Source of the DNA: Nematocida ironsii
Taxonomy: Eukaryota > Microsporidia
NCBI GenBank assembly: GCA_001642415.1
Contig: LTDK01000179.1
Coordinates: 1-64,000, forward strand
Reading direction: 5' to 3'
DNA: 64,000 bases
Positions within the stretch are counted from its first letter, which is position 1. Every line of letters starts with the position of its first letter. The notes beneath the pieces were generated by a model, which made no database searches, was not told the origin of the DNA, and was given only the letters and a program-made list of their open reading frames with translations. The translations under genes and the position numbers were made by a program. This document shows positions 11,440-21,189 of this stretch, piece after piece.

Positions 11440-11776
11440 ACGTGCTCACGAGGAGTAATGCCACATTGCCCTGCCGCGTAGCCAAGAGAGAGAAGAAAGT
11501 GAAAGGGGAGAGCTCTTTATTGTCTTTAGGATGCGGCCCACGCCTGCGCGGGCACGGGGACCTTGGCGCAGTTGTGTTAGGCCTGGCGCTGAAGTTAAAC
11601 CGCCGATGCTTCCCTGAGTCTCCCCCCTAAACTGGGGAAGAGCTCCAGTTAAATAGTCGGAAGTTGATATACTAATTCAGAGATCCTGGCCTTTTGCGTT
11701 GGCGGGATCACCGCGCGAGCTGGCGCGCAGACAGATCGCCCTCGGGGGCTCCAGTCTGAGTGGTGGTGTCACCACA
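11440..11776. ncRNA. Candidate structured GC-rich RNA gene
   Basis: About 335 bp of much higher GC than anything around it, with no credible protein frame. It shows a chain of strong hairpins: 11631-11637 with 11643-11649; 11682-11688 with 11703-11709 (14-base loop GCCTTTTGCGTTGG); 11713-11717 with 11724-11728; 11738-11741 with 11746-11749 closing TCGG; and 11760-11765 with 11770-11775. The ends can pair as well: CTCA/TGAG and GGAG/CTCC (11445-11455 with 11749-11760). In an AT-rich genome such an island usually marks a structural RNA. RNase P RNA, SRP RNA and U3 were considered. The string GTCTGAGTGG near the 3' end resembles the box D region of U3, but box A and box C are not evident. Identity and strand stay open. 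Confidence 0.6.
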
Positions 11777-11939
11777 ATCATAATTTGTGTATAACGGTAT
11801 AATAAAATTTTCAGACATCAACTCATCTAAATTTTCTAAAAACATTCTGATGTTTATAGCTGCCTTCTATATGATTATAATTATGCAATGTGCACCTTTT
11901 GATTTAAATTGAATAAATTTTTTATAACCCTGAATTAGC

Positions 11940-13229
11940 ATGAATATAAATAAGATAAAGTCAATATTTACCCTAGGCGGATCTACGAATACTAGCATGC
12001 AGTCTACAATCAACTCAGCTAGAACAAGAGTATCTGCACTGATGCTTTATAGCACTAATAATTTGCCAATGGGCACAAACACACACAGATATATAACACT
12101 TGGCGCGAATAAACCTGAAATAAAGAAGGCAGTGGACAATATAAAAAAAGAGAGAGACCAAAAAGAAGCAAAAAACCATTTTCACTTGTACTCTCCAAAG
12201 TTCTTACATGGAAAGCTCCCTCGCATTATAGCTAGAAATGCAAAAATCGATATTTCTAGTAGTGTAGAACCAGTGCATATCAACTTGCTCAACAGTATAA
12301 CTGAGCATGTTCTAGAAGGAATAATACGAATGAACATGGTGACAGCAAATGGAATTTTAACATCTGAGTGCCCTACTATCGCCGACTATCGAAACTTCTT
12401 TGCGAATAACGACAACACTCAGATGACTATTAATAAAGTTGTTGAGAATGGGTTCCTGCCAATTGTTAGTAAAAGAGTCAATGCATGGTACGCCCATCTT
12501 CTCTCTCTTCCAGACTTTGATGTCATTGAGTACCTAACTCATGCTAGGCAGTTTTTTATTGAGCATGCTTTTATAAATTACTTTAACAAGCCCATTGAAC
12601 TTATTAACCTAGAAAAGTTTGTATCTATGTTAGATAAGGAGCGTGTAGGCATCCATGACCATTCCATAAATCTGTTTGAAAGGAACCAGAACAGTGTCTA
12701 TAACATAGATCGTGCATTAGAACTGCTTGAGTCTAACAAACACAATTTAGAGATTCCTTTCTGCCCAGAAAATTCTCAATTCTATGAGACTCTGTGTGAA
12801 CAAGACAGAAGCCTACTTCTCGAGCTTAGCAAAAACTGGATTTTTGTAAAAGAAATTCTTTCAGCTGTGCACAAAATAATTGACCCAAAGAATGAGTATG
12901 TAGACATTAACTATCTGGTTGGTGTCCATTCTAAAACCAAAGTGCAAAGGGTATCTATGAAAAGCCCAGCAGATTGTCATGTTGGAAGCTTGGTTGATCG
13001 CAAGATGTTAAAAAAGTATATATCCGGCAGAAGTTACCCTATATGCATTTCTGAATATATTTCAGACAGAGTGAACCAATTTAGAATTTCAGTAGAAAAC
13101 ACCAAGCCCGCACAGTATAAAAACTTTATTTATAAAACAAAGAACTCTATTCGTTCTGGTGTCTTACTTGCTGCTACACTAATAGCTGGAAGCGGTGGAA
13201 TACTATACTATAACAGAGAAGTATTATAG
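11940..13229 (+). CDS. Tail-anchored protein, 429 aa (local family member C)
   Basis: ATG-started frame preceded closely by an ATAACCCTGAAT element (11924-11935). The body is soluble and helical, and a C-terminal hydrophobic segment at about residues 404-423 ends in a short tail, so it is predicted tail-anchored. The middle (VNAWYAHLL ... FFIEHAF, then DRALELLES) follows the same order of elements as members A and B. Similarity is weak and was judged by eye. It differs in lacking the large charged insert. It lies on the opposite strand, just past the GC-rich RNA candidate. No known domain is recognised. Confidence 0.75.
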   Translation: MNINKIKSIFTLGGSTNTSMQSTINSARTRVSALMLYSTNNLPMGTNTHRYITLGANKPEIKKAVDNIKKERDQKEAKNHFHLYSPKFLHGKLPRIIARNAKIDISSSVEPVHINLLNSITEHVLEGIIRMNMVTANGILTSECPTIADYRNFFANNDNTQMTINKVVENGFLPIVSKRVNAWYAHLLSLPDFDVIEYLTHARQFFIEHAFINYFNKPIELINLEKFVSMLDKERVGIHDHSINLFERNQNSVYNIDRALELLESNKHNLEIPFCPENSQFYETLCEQDRSLLLELSKNWIFVKEILSAVHKIIDPKNEYVDINYLVGVHSKTKVQRVSMKSPADCHVGSLVDRKMLKKYISGRSYPICISEYISDRVNQFRISVENTKPAQYKNFIYKTKNSIRSGVLLAATLIAGSGGILYYNREVL

Positions 13230-13384
13230 TTTTTTAGCAATTCAATATTATTTCTTAGCTGAAAAATCTGTTAGTGTTTAAAAGTTAAATATTACGGCTT
13301 TTTCTTTAGCTTCTTTCAAAAATAAAAGATCTATAATTTGAATTTGTGTTGTTTCATTTAAATTGAATATTATACTTATTCCAT

Positions 13385-13567
13385 TTATTTGACAAAATAT
13401 TTATGTCCTAATGGTTTTTTTATTTTATAAACAGATAAAATTAAAATAATAAATAAGAATAGCAATAATAATATCTGAAAATTCATGAATAATTCTACTA
13501 TAGAAATAGATGAATTTGATGGTTCAATGTATGAGCGTATAAAATTACTTTTAATAAGTCTGTACAT
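13385..13567 (-). CDS. Possible 60-aa single-pass membrane protein
   Basis: A short ATG-started frame with a polar N-terminus (about 25 residues), a very hydrophobic Leu/Ile/Phe segment at about residues 26-46 and a basic Lys-rich tail. The distribution looks like a genuine small membrane protein rather than random AT-rich translation. Length alone gives little support, and no homologue is known to me. It converges with the upstream 429-aa gene. Confidence 0.35.
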   Translation of the reverse strand: MYRLIKSNFIRSYIEPSNSSISIVELFMNFQILLLLFLFIILILSVYKIKKPLGHKYFVK

Positions 13568-14172
13568 CTATTTAATACAAAGGTTTTTGCTAGGTAATGA
13601 TTAATAAACTGTAATTACTTATATCTAAGGCTGAAATACTCTAAATTCTAAAATAATACTAAATTCTAGAACATATGTCTTGTTTGACTCTATAGGAACT
13701 GTTATCTAGTAAAACTCTATAAGAATATGTAGTTTTTGTTTACAGAATATAATTTACAGATTTGTTTTTATGGATAGTTTACTGTCTTGTTATAATACTT
13801 GTCTAATTATATTTCTGTATGTTAATGAATTCTTTATACTTTGTGGCTATAACAGAATATGAATGGAAATATTTGACTCCTATCTATGTCTAATATACAT
13901 CATAAAAGTAGTAATTTAGTTTTACTCTTAATTTTATTATTTTTTAGTCTCCATACATAAAATGTACACATCTTAAACGAGCAAGAACACTTTAAAATTT
14001 AAATTAGAATTATAGTTTATTTTGAGTTTATTCACTATAAAGTGCACATTTGTATTTCTATAAATATGCACAGATTATAAAAAGGTAGAATAGCGGATTA
14101 TAATAGTCTTTTTCGAGTTATTTTTAGAATAGAATGTTTTGTCATTGTTATTTACTTATATCTAGCCAGAAT
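13568..14172. other. AT-rich spacer
   Basis: About 600 bp without an open frame or RNA-like composition. A weak relative of the recurring motif (TTTCGAGTTAT) is near 14112. Nothing else is seen. Confidence 0.5.
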
Positions 14173-15558
14173 TTAGTCTGTTATTTTTCTTACTGGACCA
14201 TTAAAAAACCCTTCAATAATTGATGATAAATGTGAGTCGCTTACATCATCCAGTCCTCCAAATCTATTTCCTATTTCTCGCACTATTTTTTTGTATTCTG
14301 ATATAATATACGCCCTGTGCTCTTCTGGCATGCTGTAGTGACGAGCCTTCATTGATGTTTTTTCAATGTGCCGTAATAGCTCTCCTATCTTATTTTTAAC
14401 CTCTGGATTTTCAACTGATTTTGTTACTTTTCTTCTCATCTCCTGTGCTAGCTCCTGCACTACGTCATTCTCTGGAATTTTTTTGTTCTTTAGTGCATTA
14501 ATCAGCGAAATCGAATTTAAAGAAAAAATTAATCCCTCCCACTTGGATGATGCCTGTGTGCACTTTTTTTCTGATATTTTATAAAACTCTTCTAATTTCT
14601 TTTGTATATTTATCTTTATATCTAGAAAGTCGCAGAACTTCTTTGCATCTTGAAGAGATCTGATCAAATAAAACATGTCCCTGTCTAACAGCCTCTTTTG
14701 GTTTATTTTCCCTGTAATAAACTGCTCTTCTGCCTCTTTATACAGTGTAGTATAGGTCTGCGCTAGCTGTGTTTGTACCTTTTGGTGTATTTTATGCTTT
14801 TTCATAACAGAGCCAATCTCCACAGACAAAAAGCTTTCTAAAAATTCAAGGAAATCTTTTAGCTTTTTTATTGGAGAGCTAATACTTTTAACAAAGACAT
14901 AGCACTGTTTTCCAACTTGGTGAACTAGCTGCATACCAATAAATTGATTTACTTCTGCAAGCACTGAAGATACCTGCTCATCCACAAACCCGCGCTTTGC
15001 AAGAATTTCTATCTCACTTGACATATTGCATATCGCCTCGGTTCCATCCTTTAAACTATGCTTTATTAGTGCTTCTGCATATTTCTCCACAAGTACCACA
15101 AATAACTTACTTTTCCTTTTTTTATCAACCAGAAACTCTGCCCAGTTTTCATGTGTTTTCCCCTGTAGAGAGAGTATTAGCTTCTTTTTGCACACTTCAT
15201 CTAGAAAATGCTCTGTCTCCTGTATCTGGGCCTGTATTTTTTCAAGTAGTCCTGAAATTATTTCAGTTTTTTTGTACGCATTAAGGTCTTTTTGTATCTT
15301 CTTGTACTCTTTGTACTCCTGTAGACGCTTTGCCGGTAGGTTTGATACGCTTCCTAGTAATAAAATGGACTTTGCTCTTTCTATCCCATCAAGCGCGTCT
15401 ATCACCTGCTTAACCCTTTCCACCGGCTCTTTGTACTTTGGAGAAATATCCACCCGTTTCCCATGAATTGTCAAGTTCATTTTAATTCTGTTATACGCGT
15501 CCATGCTCCTTTGCATTGATCGCCCCATCCACTCCTCTGCCATAGCCTTATCTACCAT
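14173..15558 (-). CDS. All-helical soluble protein, 461 aa, unknown
   Basis: ATG-started frame with more balanced codon use than the accessory genes, like the adjacent core genes, so probably a conserved cellular protein. There is no signal peptide or membrane segment. It is helical throughout with evenly spread charge and heptad-like Leu/Ile spacing, notably at about residues 60-120 and 215-290. Such all-helical layouts occur in vesicle-tethering complex subunits, among others; I see no motif that decides this and assign no function. A second ATG at codon 6 is an alternative start. VMA3 lies upstream on the same strand. Confidence 0.75.
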   Translation of the reverse strand: MVDKAMAEEWMGRSMQRSMDAYNRIKMNLTIHGKRVDISPKYKEPVERVKQVIDALDGIERAKSILLLGSVSNLPAKRLQEYKEYKKIQKDLNAYKKTEIISGLLEKIQAQIQETEHFLDEVCKKKLILSLQGKTHENWAEFLVDKKRKSKLFVVLVEKYAEALIKHSLKDGTEAICNMSSEIEILAKRGFVDEQVSSVLAEVNQFIGMQLVHQVGKQCYVFVKSISSPIKKLKDFLEFLESFLSVEIGSVMKKHKIHQKVQTQLAQTYTTLYKEAEEQFITGKINQKRLLDRDMFYLIRSLQDAKKFCDFLDIKINIQKKLEEFYKISEKKCTQASSKWEGLIFSLNSISLINALKNKKIPENDVVQELAQEMRRKVTKSVENPEVKNKIGELLRHIEKTSMKARHYSMPEEHRAYIISEYKKIVREIGNRFGGLDDVSDSHLSSIIEGFFNGPVRKITD

Positions 15559-15980
15559 CTGAATTTGGATCTATCCGTTTATATTTATTCTCTGAAACTA
15601 TCTTAAAACACTCCTAGGAGCTCTGAAAAAATAAGTTCTAACTCCAAATTTATTTTCTGCCTTGAAATAGCACAGATGATCTTATATATTCTTCTTTAAT
15701 TCGGTTGCAAGCGCTTTGCATTATACAGTTCATACCCCATAGAAAATGGCCGATGTTAACTTCTGGAATTTATATCTCGGGTTATTATTATTATACTCCC
15801 GCTCTATTCCATCTATATAGTACCATAACTAATACAAATGTTCTATACACTAACACCCATATATAACATTTATATATGGGATTATTTATATTACTGTGAG
15901 TAAGTACATCTGGACATACAAATACGATTGTCAACCATTCTTCTATTTTATAGAGTGCCATGTGTAAAAGACTCTTGTTA
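15559..15980. other. Spacer between VMA3 and the helical-protein gene
   Basis: About 420 bp with no gene. It has one TCGGGTTAT copy of the recurring motif at 15777-15785. Confidence 0.5.
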
Positions 15981-16457
15981 CTACTTTCCAACAAGTAGGA
16001 TCATAACTGAGCAAATCAGAGAAAATACAGCAACCATTTCGATTGTTGAATTTACAATAAGCAAAGAAAGAAACACTTTTCTATTCTCACTAAGCCTAAC
16101 AATCCCATTCTTGTTTGCTTCTCCAATTGCAATTCCAGAGAAAAGGCCACCAACTCCATATATAATACAAGAAGTGAACACCCTTCCTGCAGACTCGACC
16201 GGCATATCAACTTTTAGCTCTCGAAGAGAGAAAAAGGTCACAATAAGTGCATACATGAACCCAGCAGACGCAAAAAGCACGGGCAAGTATGCTTTGGTAA
16301 TTATATCTGTCCCACGGTTTGCCACAACAGCAGCAGATGAAGCGGCCTTTGCAGACCCAACAACAGAGCCAATTGCACTAAATATAAGCATGCAAACAAC
16401 ACCCGTTAGTGCAACAACAAATGGGGTTACTTCCATGTTCAGCTGCATATTTTCCAT
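15981..16457 (-). CDS. VMA3: V-type ATPase proteolipid subunit c
   Basis: A 158-residue protein of four membrane helices, the normal length for the c subunit of the membrane Vo ring. It has small-residue-rich helices 1 and 3 (AIGSVVGSAKAA; GVGGLFSGIAIG). The essential proton-carrying Glu lies in helix 4, at E140 in STIEMVAVFSL. The ring rotates to pump protons into acidic compartments. In microsporidia that means vacuole-like organelles, possibly including the posterior vacuole (inference). The ATG at 16457 is used; M4 or M8 are possible. Family assignment is firm, but c versus c' cannot be settled here. It is encoded on the same strand as the helical protein and UTP25. Confidence 0.93.
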   Translation of the reverse strand: MENMQLNMEVTPFVVALTGVVCMLIFSAIGSVVGSAKAASSAAVVANRGTDIITKAYLPVLFASAGFMYALIVTFFSLRELKVDMPVESAGRVFTSCIIYGVGGLFSGIAIGEANKNGIVRLSENRKVFLSLLIVNSTIEMVAVFSLICSVMILLVGK

Positions 16458-16866
16458 ATAAAACTAAAAATATTTATGGTTTAAATTCTTCCGTGGCTAT
16501 AAATGCATTTATAGCATTTATTGTATAGAATGCAAATCTGCTAAAATATTCCTAAATTGTAAAATTGTCTAATTATTGAACCGTGCAATTAAATTATAGT
16601 ACCAAACACTTCTATACTCTGCTTTCTGATTATAACTATTTCTTTATTTTGTCATAAGTTCTATCTGTTAATTTGGGAGCACCTGGGCCTGGAACAGTAC
16701 TGCATAGCATACTCCAAACACAGATATATTCCCGTATTTGCATATTTAATATAACAAATACCATTAGCACATCTTTATCTAGTGATAATTTTAAAATGTA
16801 TTAATATATAGTACACAGCGCACATATAGAAAGTGTTACAGTACAAGAAACAAAAAGTATCTGTAT
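16458..16866. other. Spacer
   Basis: About 410 bp of AT-rich sequence between UTP25 and VMA3. No gene or distinct element is seen. Confidence 0.5.
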
Positions 16867-18264
16867 TTACTCAATAATTACTTCATCTGTATATTCAAAC
16901 AACTGGTCTAGTGCAACAGGCCTTCCACATATTTCGCTTATGAAGTATCGCTCTGCATCATTTGACACGGTCAGTATTATTGGGCTGTTATATAGTGCAT
17001 GCTCTGTGTCTTGTGGATCAATCACCTTGATCAGCACTGTCTGCAGCAGCTTTGGATTTACAATATACGGCGCAAACACCTTTATTGGGTTATATGGTGT
17101 AAGTATACGTGGAAGCCTTTTTCTTCTGTAAAAAATAAACCTCTCTGTAATCACCCACACTCTCTTCATGCATCCTTTCTTTAACTCCTCCTTAATTTTA
17201 CTTTCTGTTGTAAATTCATCTATAAATAATATTGTCTTAGCAGTATATCCAGATGCATTCTGTATTTCCGCCTTGATGGCCTCCATCTCTACAGAGTCTC
17301 TTACAATAACCAGTGACCGCTCATAATCATTTGATAGGTTGGTTATGTGGTGCTCTGCATACTTTTCTGGCGAGGTGTGCCGGTTTGCCTTTAGACATAC
17401 CTTGTATGGACTGCACAGTGACTCCCTCTGCCTGCTACTTTGCCTCTCCTGCGCGCACTCTTTCTTGCTTACTATCACATAGCTAGGCATCTTTTCTATA
17501 AAAGAAACCAGCTTTGGAGGGATAACCTCACCCAAAAATATAAAAGACTTTTTTTCTTCTCCACTGCTCAAATACCGCAGATTCATATACTGCTTTGGCG
17601 CAGGCTTTGCCTCCTCCAAAATCTTTAGCGTCTCATAGAACGCTACAGAGTTCTGTATAAGAAGAATGTCGGCGTCTAAAAGAATGACCGTGTCTACACC
17701 AGAAAGGAATGCATATACATTTAGATCCTGCTTGGCCTTTCTTGTAAAGTCTTCTAACTCTTCCGTGGTATTTATAAAATACTTTGATCTGTCTATCTTC
17801 TTGTCTCCAAATGAAACCAGTGCTTTTGTGGTTAGTATCACTATGTCTGCCTGCATATTATAAGTTTCCTCAAATCCCGTGCCCGTATACATCATAGGAA
17901 GCATAAAATCATCATTTTCATCTCCAATAATCTTATACTGCGCAGTTTTTATATCCTCCCCGAGCACGCTTTTCTTTGCCATAATTCGGCCCACTATTTC
18001 AGCAATAAGGCCAGCATTCGGAACAACCACACAGAGCGTGCACTTATTTAGTGAAGTTGTCTCTGTGAAATTCTCAAATGATGATAACCGCGTTTTTTTC
18101 TTTGGATTCTGCGTTTGTGCTGGCCTTTCCGAGTACATTTTTTTTTCATATCTGTCGAATATGTACTTCACCACCTCCTGAATATACGCTTCTTTGGAAT
18201 ATCCCCCAAACAGCCCAGACTCCTTTTTTTTAAAGCACTCTCTCAGCTCTTTTTTCATCCCCAT
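16867..18264 (-). CDS. UTP25: Utp25-like SSU processome protein
   Basis: A 465-residue protein with a degenerate DEAD-box-like fold. The segment at residues 190-207 (VDTVILLDADILLIQN) matches the Utp25 signature in which an Asp-Ala-Asp element replaces the DEAD box before an LMQN-type string. The C-terminal part has ITERFIFYRRKR, equivalent to the conserved TER-FYRR motif of the family. No Walker A (GKT) is visible, as expected: Utp25 is thought not to be an active helicase. It acts in the nucleolus in early 18S pre-rRNA processing with U3. It is shorter than yeast Utp25 (about 720 aa), having lost most of the acidic N-terminus. It diverges from tRNA-His, 70 bp away. Confidence 0.8.
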   Translation of the reverse strand: MGMKKELRECFKKKESGLFGGYSKEAYIQEVVKYIFDRYEKKMYSERPAQTQNPKKKTRLSSFENFTETTSLNKCTLCVVVPNAGLIAEIVGRIMAKKSVLGEDIKTAQYKIIGDENDDFMLPMMYTGTGFEETYNMQADIVILTTKALVSFGDKKIDRSKYFINTTEELEDFTRKAKQDLNVYAFLSGVDTVILLDADILLIQNSVAFYETLKILEEAKPAPKQYMNLRYLSSGEEKKSFIFLGEVIPPKLVSFIEKMPSYVIVSKKECAQERQSSRQRESLCSPYKVCLKANRHTSPEKYAEHHITNLSNDYERSLVIVRDSVEMEAIKAEIQNASGYTAKTILFIDEFTTESKIKEELKKGCMKRVWVITERFIFYRRKRLPRILTPYNPIKVFAPYIVNPKLLQTVLIKVIDPQDTEHALYNSPIILTVSNDAERYFISEICGRPVALDQLFEYTDEVIIE

Positions 18265-18333
18265 AATAAAAAAAGCGCGTATTATACTGCCTACGCAGCA
18301 CTCCAGTAGTATTTATATTTTCATTTTTTATTG

Positions 18334-18405
18334 GCTCCTTTAGTATAGTGGTTATTATGGCACGTTGTGGCCGTGCAGACCTGAGTTCGATTCTCGGAGG
18401 GAGCA
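18334..18405 (+). tRNA. tRNA-His (GTG)
   Basis: Complete cloverleaf without intron. Acceptor GCTCCTT pairs with AGGGAGC, anticodon stem GCACG with CGTGC, and the loop TTGTGGC carries anticodon GTG at 18367-18369. The T arm is CTGAG-TTCGATT-CTCGG, with discriminator A and a T run just after. The genomic base before position 1 is a G (18333); in eukaryotes G-1 is normally added by Thg1, so it need not be used. It sits 74 bp before a start codon on the same strand. Confidence 0.96.
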
Positions 18406-18479
18406 TTTTCTTCTTTTTGCCGAAAATACCCCTTGATGCTTCCCCGTGCTATTATAAATACTGCACGCGCCGGTTCTCC

Positions 18480-18755
18480 ATGAATAACGCACCCCCTTTG
18501 TTTTTTGAAGAAACTTTTGCTGGGTCTTTGGGCGACATTTCCTTTAAAGTCTTCATGGACCGAGAGTTGTCTAAAGTTCACATATACGCTGTGCAGGAGG
18601 GAGACACCCGGGACTACTCTGACAAACTCTCATCTAAGATAAAAGAGGTTATTCGCTGCAAAAAAGCCTATGTCACTTGCTATTTAAATCCAGGAGAAGA
18701 CGTGCTCCCAATCAAGCTTGTTTTACAGAAATACGCAGAATTAATGGAGAATTAA
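18480..18755 (+). CDS. Small soluble protein, 91 aa, unknown
   Basis: The open frame extends upstream through the tRNA gene, but the first ATG outside the tRNA is at 18480 and gives a clean 91-residue protein. It looks like a compact alpha/beta domain: beta-rich opening (FKVFMD, KVHIYAV), a helix (SDKLSSKIKEVI), a strand with paired cysteines nearby (RCKKAYVTCYL) and a C-terminal helix. Codon use is like the neighbouring core genes. I do not recognise the family; small chaperone-type folds are conceivable. It probably has a promoter embedded between the tRNA terminator and the ATG, since only 74 bp are available. Confidence 0.7.
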   Translation: MNNAPPLFFEETFAGSLGDISFKVFMDRELSKVHIYAVQEGDTRDYSDKLSSKIKEVIRCKKAYVTCYLNPGEDVLPIKLVLQKYAELMEN

Positions 18756-19235
18756 TAGAATAAATTACTAAATTAGGGCTGCCCTGAAAAGGAAAATAAA
18801 TTGTTGTTAAATAAATCCATTAGTATCGTAGAAAAATAAGATTTTTGGTTATATCAAACAATTACTGGAATATATTTAAATTATCACACTATGGCATCAA
18901 GATATTTAAATATTATTCAGGACTATATACAGAAAGTTTGTAGACTAAGTTTCTTCTGGGGATATTTGTAATTTTGGATATATACTGATTGCCCATGCGA
19001 ACTTTGAACTATTACACTATTTGCTATTATGCATTGTGTCATGTGCAAATTATAAAATTGATTAAAGTATGCCAAGTATGTAAATAAACGATCTGTTAAA
19101 TGGGCATTATTGCATATATAAAGATACTTGGGTCATTCCCTGAAGCATTCTCTCTAATATACTTTCGAGTATTTACACGATGTTTGTGGATAGCACTGCA
19201 TAATATACAGCACTGTGCATAAATTATTTTTATAA
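18756..19235. other. Spacer
   Basis: About 480 bp of AT-rich sequence; no gene, RNA-like block or repeat is noticed. Confidence 0.5.
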
Positions 19236-19670
19236 ATGGATGGACCTCGCCTTGTAAAGCTAAAATCCTCCTTTGACAAGATGCTTACACAGCTATTCAC
19301 TGAGGCACAGATACAGGAAAATGTTAAAGAAGACATCAATGCACTTTTTACCCAGCTGCTTTTAAAGTATTCAATCCCACTAAAACTTAATAAGCTAGAC
19401 GTGCTGCTACTAAAACCACCCACTGCCCTGTACGATATTACATGCCCACAGACGATTTCTAGTATTTTAGCATCACACATTGCTGACTCGTCTTCTTCTC
19501 TTATGGCTTTTCTTAAACAAGAAACTGATGCCGTCAATGAAGAATTGGCTCAGCTAAAACAGGCAGAAGAGGAGTTGGACAATTCTTTACGTGCATCTAC
19601 AGCAGAGCTGAACAAATGGCTGGAAACAAGTGAAAATACTCTTGCACAAATTAAGAAACAAACACAATAA
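19236..19670 (+). CDS. Small coiled-coil protein, 144 aa
   Basis: ATG-started frame. The N-terminal 60 residues are helical. A proline-containing linker (LLKPPT) near residue 67 follows, and a C-terminal coiled coil at about residues 100-140 is rich in Gln, Glu and Leu (EELAQLKQAEEEL). There is no membrane segment. The layout resembles small subunits of helical complexes such as kinetochore or Mediator proteins, but no diagnostic motif is seen and none is claimed. Its stop lies 22 bp before the lipin start on the same strand, so the two transcripts must overlap or share control regions. Confidence 0.7.
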   Translation: MDGPRLVKLKSSFDKMLTQLFTEAQIQENVKEDINALFTQLLLKYSIPLKLNKLDVLLLKPPTALYDITCPQTISSILASHIADSSSSLMAFLKQETDAVNEELAQLKQAEEELDNSLRASTAELNKWLETSENTLAQIKKQTQ

Positions 19671-19692
19671 ATGAAGATGTTTTTTACATTCT

Positions 19693-21090
19693 ATGAACTT
19701 TGTAGGGAGAGTGTTTAACTCTGTAACAGATCTCTATAAAGATATGCACCCGGGACAGATAAGTGGAGCCAATGATATAATAGTCTGTAAAACAGCAAAG
19801 GGGTTCCACTCTACTGGATTTCATGCCAGATTCGGGAATGTGCAGTCATTTAAAACATCCCGAGAGGTAATTTTAACCGTGAATGACCGAGTGGTGAATG
19901 TTGAGGCTCGCTTAGACAGAGAGGGAAATGTCTTTTTCTCCTTCCACAATCAAAGCCACCCAGACCACCCTTTGGTAAATGTTCCCTTTAAGTCCTTCAA
20001 AATGTTCATTGAGTCAGACGACAACTATGCTTTCCTTCTTTCAAACTATGAAAGAATTCACGAGTGCATACGAAACAGGCAGTATGTATTTAGTGAATGC
20101 ATGTTTAAACAGGTGGTGCCCAATAAGATAGAGGAGGTGTTTAATGAGCACCGAATTAAAATGTTTTTGGGGGATGACATGGTTGTTATTGGGTTATTTG
20201 AGGCTGGCAGCCCAGAAATTGTCTTTTACATGACATTCTGTCTGTTCAGCGAGCTGTACTTCTGTGTTGAGAGAAGAGAGGGGCAAAGAATGTACGAGTC
20301 TAATGAAACAGATGGAGTGGATGGAATGAATGAAAAGTACACAGAAAAGTTCTTGATCAAGCAATTACTTAGAAAAAGAGTGCGGACAGAGCAGTCTCCA
20401 GATAGAAGAAAAAGAGAGGTCTATTTGCCAGATACATACATAGAAAAAATGCACTTGGTGCCTGGGCCAAACAAAACAGTATACAGACTTTCCGGAACAC
20501 CAATATTTCTGACATGCAACATATACCTATGGAATGAAACAGATAAAATCATTATCTCAGATATTGACGGGACTGTCACAAAAAGCGATATTGTTGGATA
20601 TATTTATGGCGCAATGGGCAAGGACTGGACGCACCTGGGCATTGCAGCGCTGTATAATAAGATTGTAGAAAATGGGTATAAAATTGTGTACTTATCGTCC
20701 CGTCCAATTGGACACATTGGATTTACAAAGGCGTATCTGGAAAGAGTTGAGCAGGAGGAGCAGAATCTTCCAGCCGGCCCTGTAATTCTATTCCCAGGCC
20801 GGCTTTTATCTGCAATTTATAGAGAAATGGTACAGGGCCCAGAAGAATTCAAAATCTCAGTAATTTCAGAAATAAAGGGGCTTATGTCTCGAGGCAGAAT
20901 ATATGCTGGGTTTGGGAACAAAGAAAGTGATAGAATTGCGTATGAAGTATGTGAAATAGACCCCGGGCGTATTTTTATAGTCAATACAATGAGTGAGATA
21001 TCTACAGGAAGAAAAGGAATTGTAAAACTAACACACTGCAGTTTATATGATATTGTAGATGGTGTTTTTCCACCAGTTGGGCAATTATAA
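19693..21090 (+). CDS. PAH1: Lipin-type phosphatidate phosphatase
   Basis: A 465-residue protein with both lipin halves. The N-LIP region is at about residues 1-110 (starts MNFVGRVFNSV, with an Ig-like beta pattern). The C-LIP catalytic region is at about residues 250-455. The HAD catalytic motif DIDGT is at residues 290-294, with D290 and D292 as nucleophile and acid/base. Conserved C-LIP strings follow (YLSSRPIG; AGFGNKESD). The enzyme converts phosphatidate to diacylglycerol at ER and nuclear membranes, setting lipid flow and membrane growth. Yeast Pah1 is 862 aa; here the long variable linker and C-terminal tail are gone, giving a near-minimal lipin. The 87-aa gene follows on the same strand. 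Confidence 0.93.
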   Translation: MNFVGRVFNSVTDLYKDMHPGQISGANDIIVCKTAKGFHSTGFHARFGNVQSFKTSREVILTVNDRVVNVEARLDREGNVFFSFHNQSHPDHPLVNVPFKSFKMFIESDDNYAFLLSNYERIHECIRNRQYVFSECMFKQVVPNKIEEVFNEHRIKMFLGDDMVVIGLFEAGSPEIVFYMTFCLFSELYFCVERREGQRMYESNETDGVDGMNEKYTEKFLIKQLLRKRVRTEQSPDRRKREVYLPDTYIEKMHLVPGPNKTVYRLSGTPIFLTCNIYLWNETDKIIISDIDGTVTKSDIVGYIYGAMGKDWTHLGIAALYNKIVENGYKIVYLSSRPIGHIGFTKAYLERVEQEEQNLPAGPVILFPGRLLSAIYREMVQGPEEFKISVISEIKGLMSRGRIYAGFGNKESDRIAYEVCEIDPGRIFIVNTMSEISTGRKGIVKLTHCSLYDIVDGVFPPVGQL

Positions 21091-21189
21091 CAGAGCGTGG
21101 CATAGAAGTACACCAGAAAGAGCTGGTGGCCAAAGCCTTCTTTAAACGAGTGAAACATTGAAAGATAATTTCTGGGTTTGTTTTTTGAA

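Noticed and set aside
11361..11630. 89-codon frame entering the GC-rich block
   Set aside because: It joins AT-rich spacer to the structured island and has no protein-like pattern; the island is better explained as RNA.
11682..11709. Hairpin loop GCCTTTTGC resembling the U5 snRNA loop
   Set aside because: The match is partial (GCCTTTTGC versus GCCTTTTAC), the loop is too long, no Sm site was found, and splicing genes are not seen in this intronless window.
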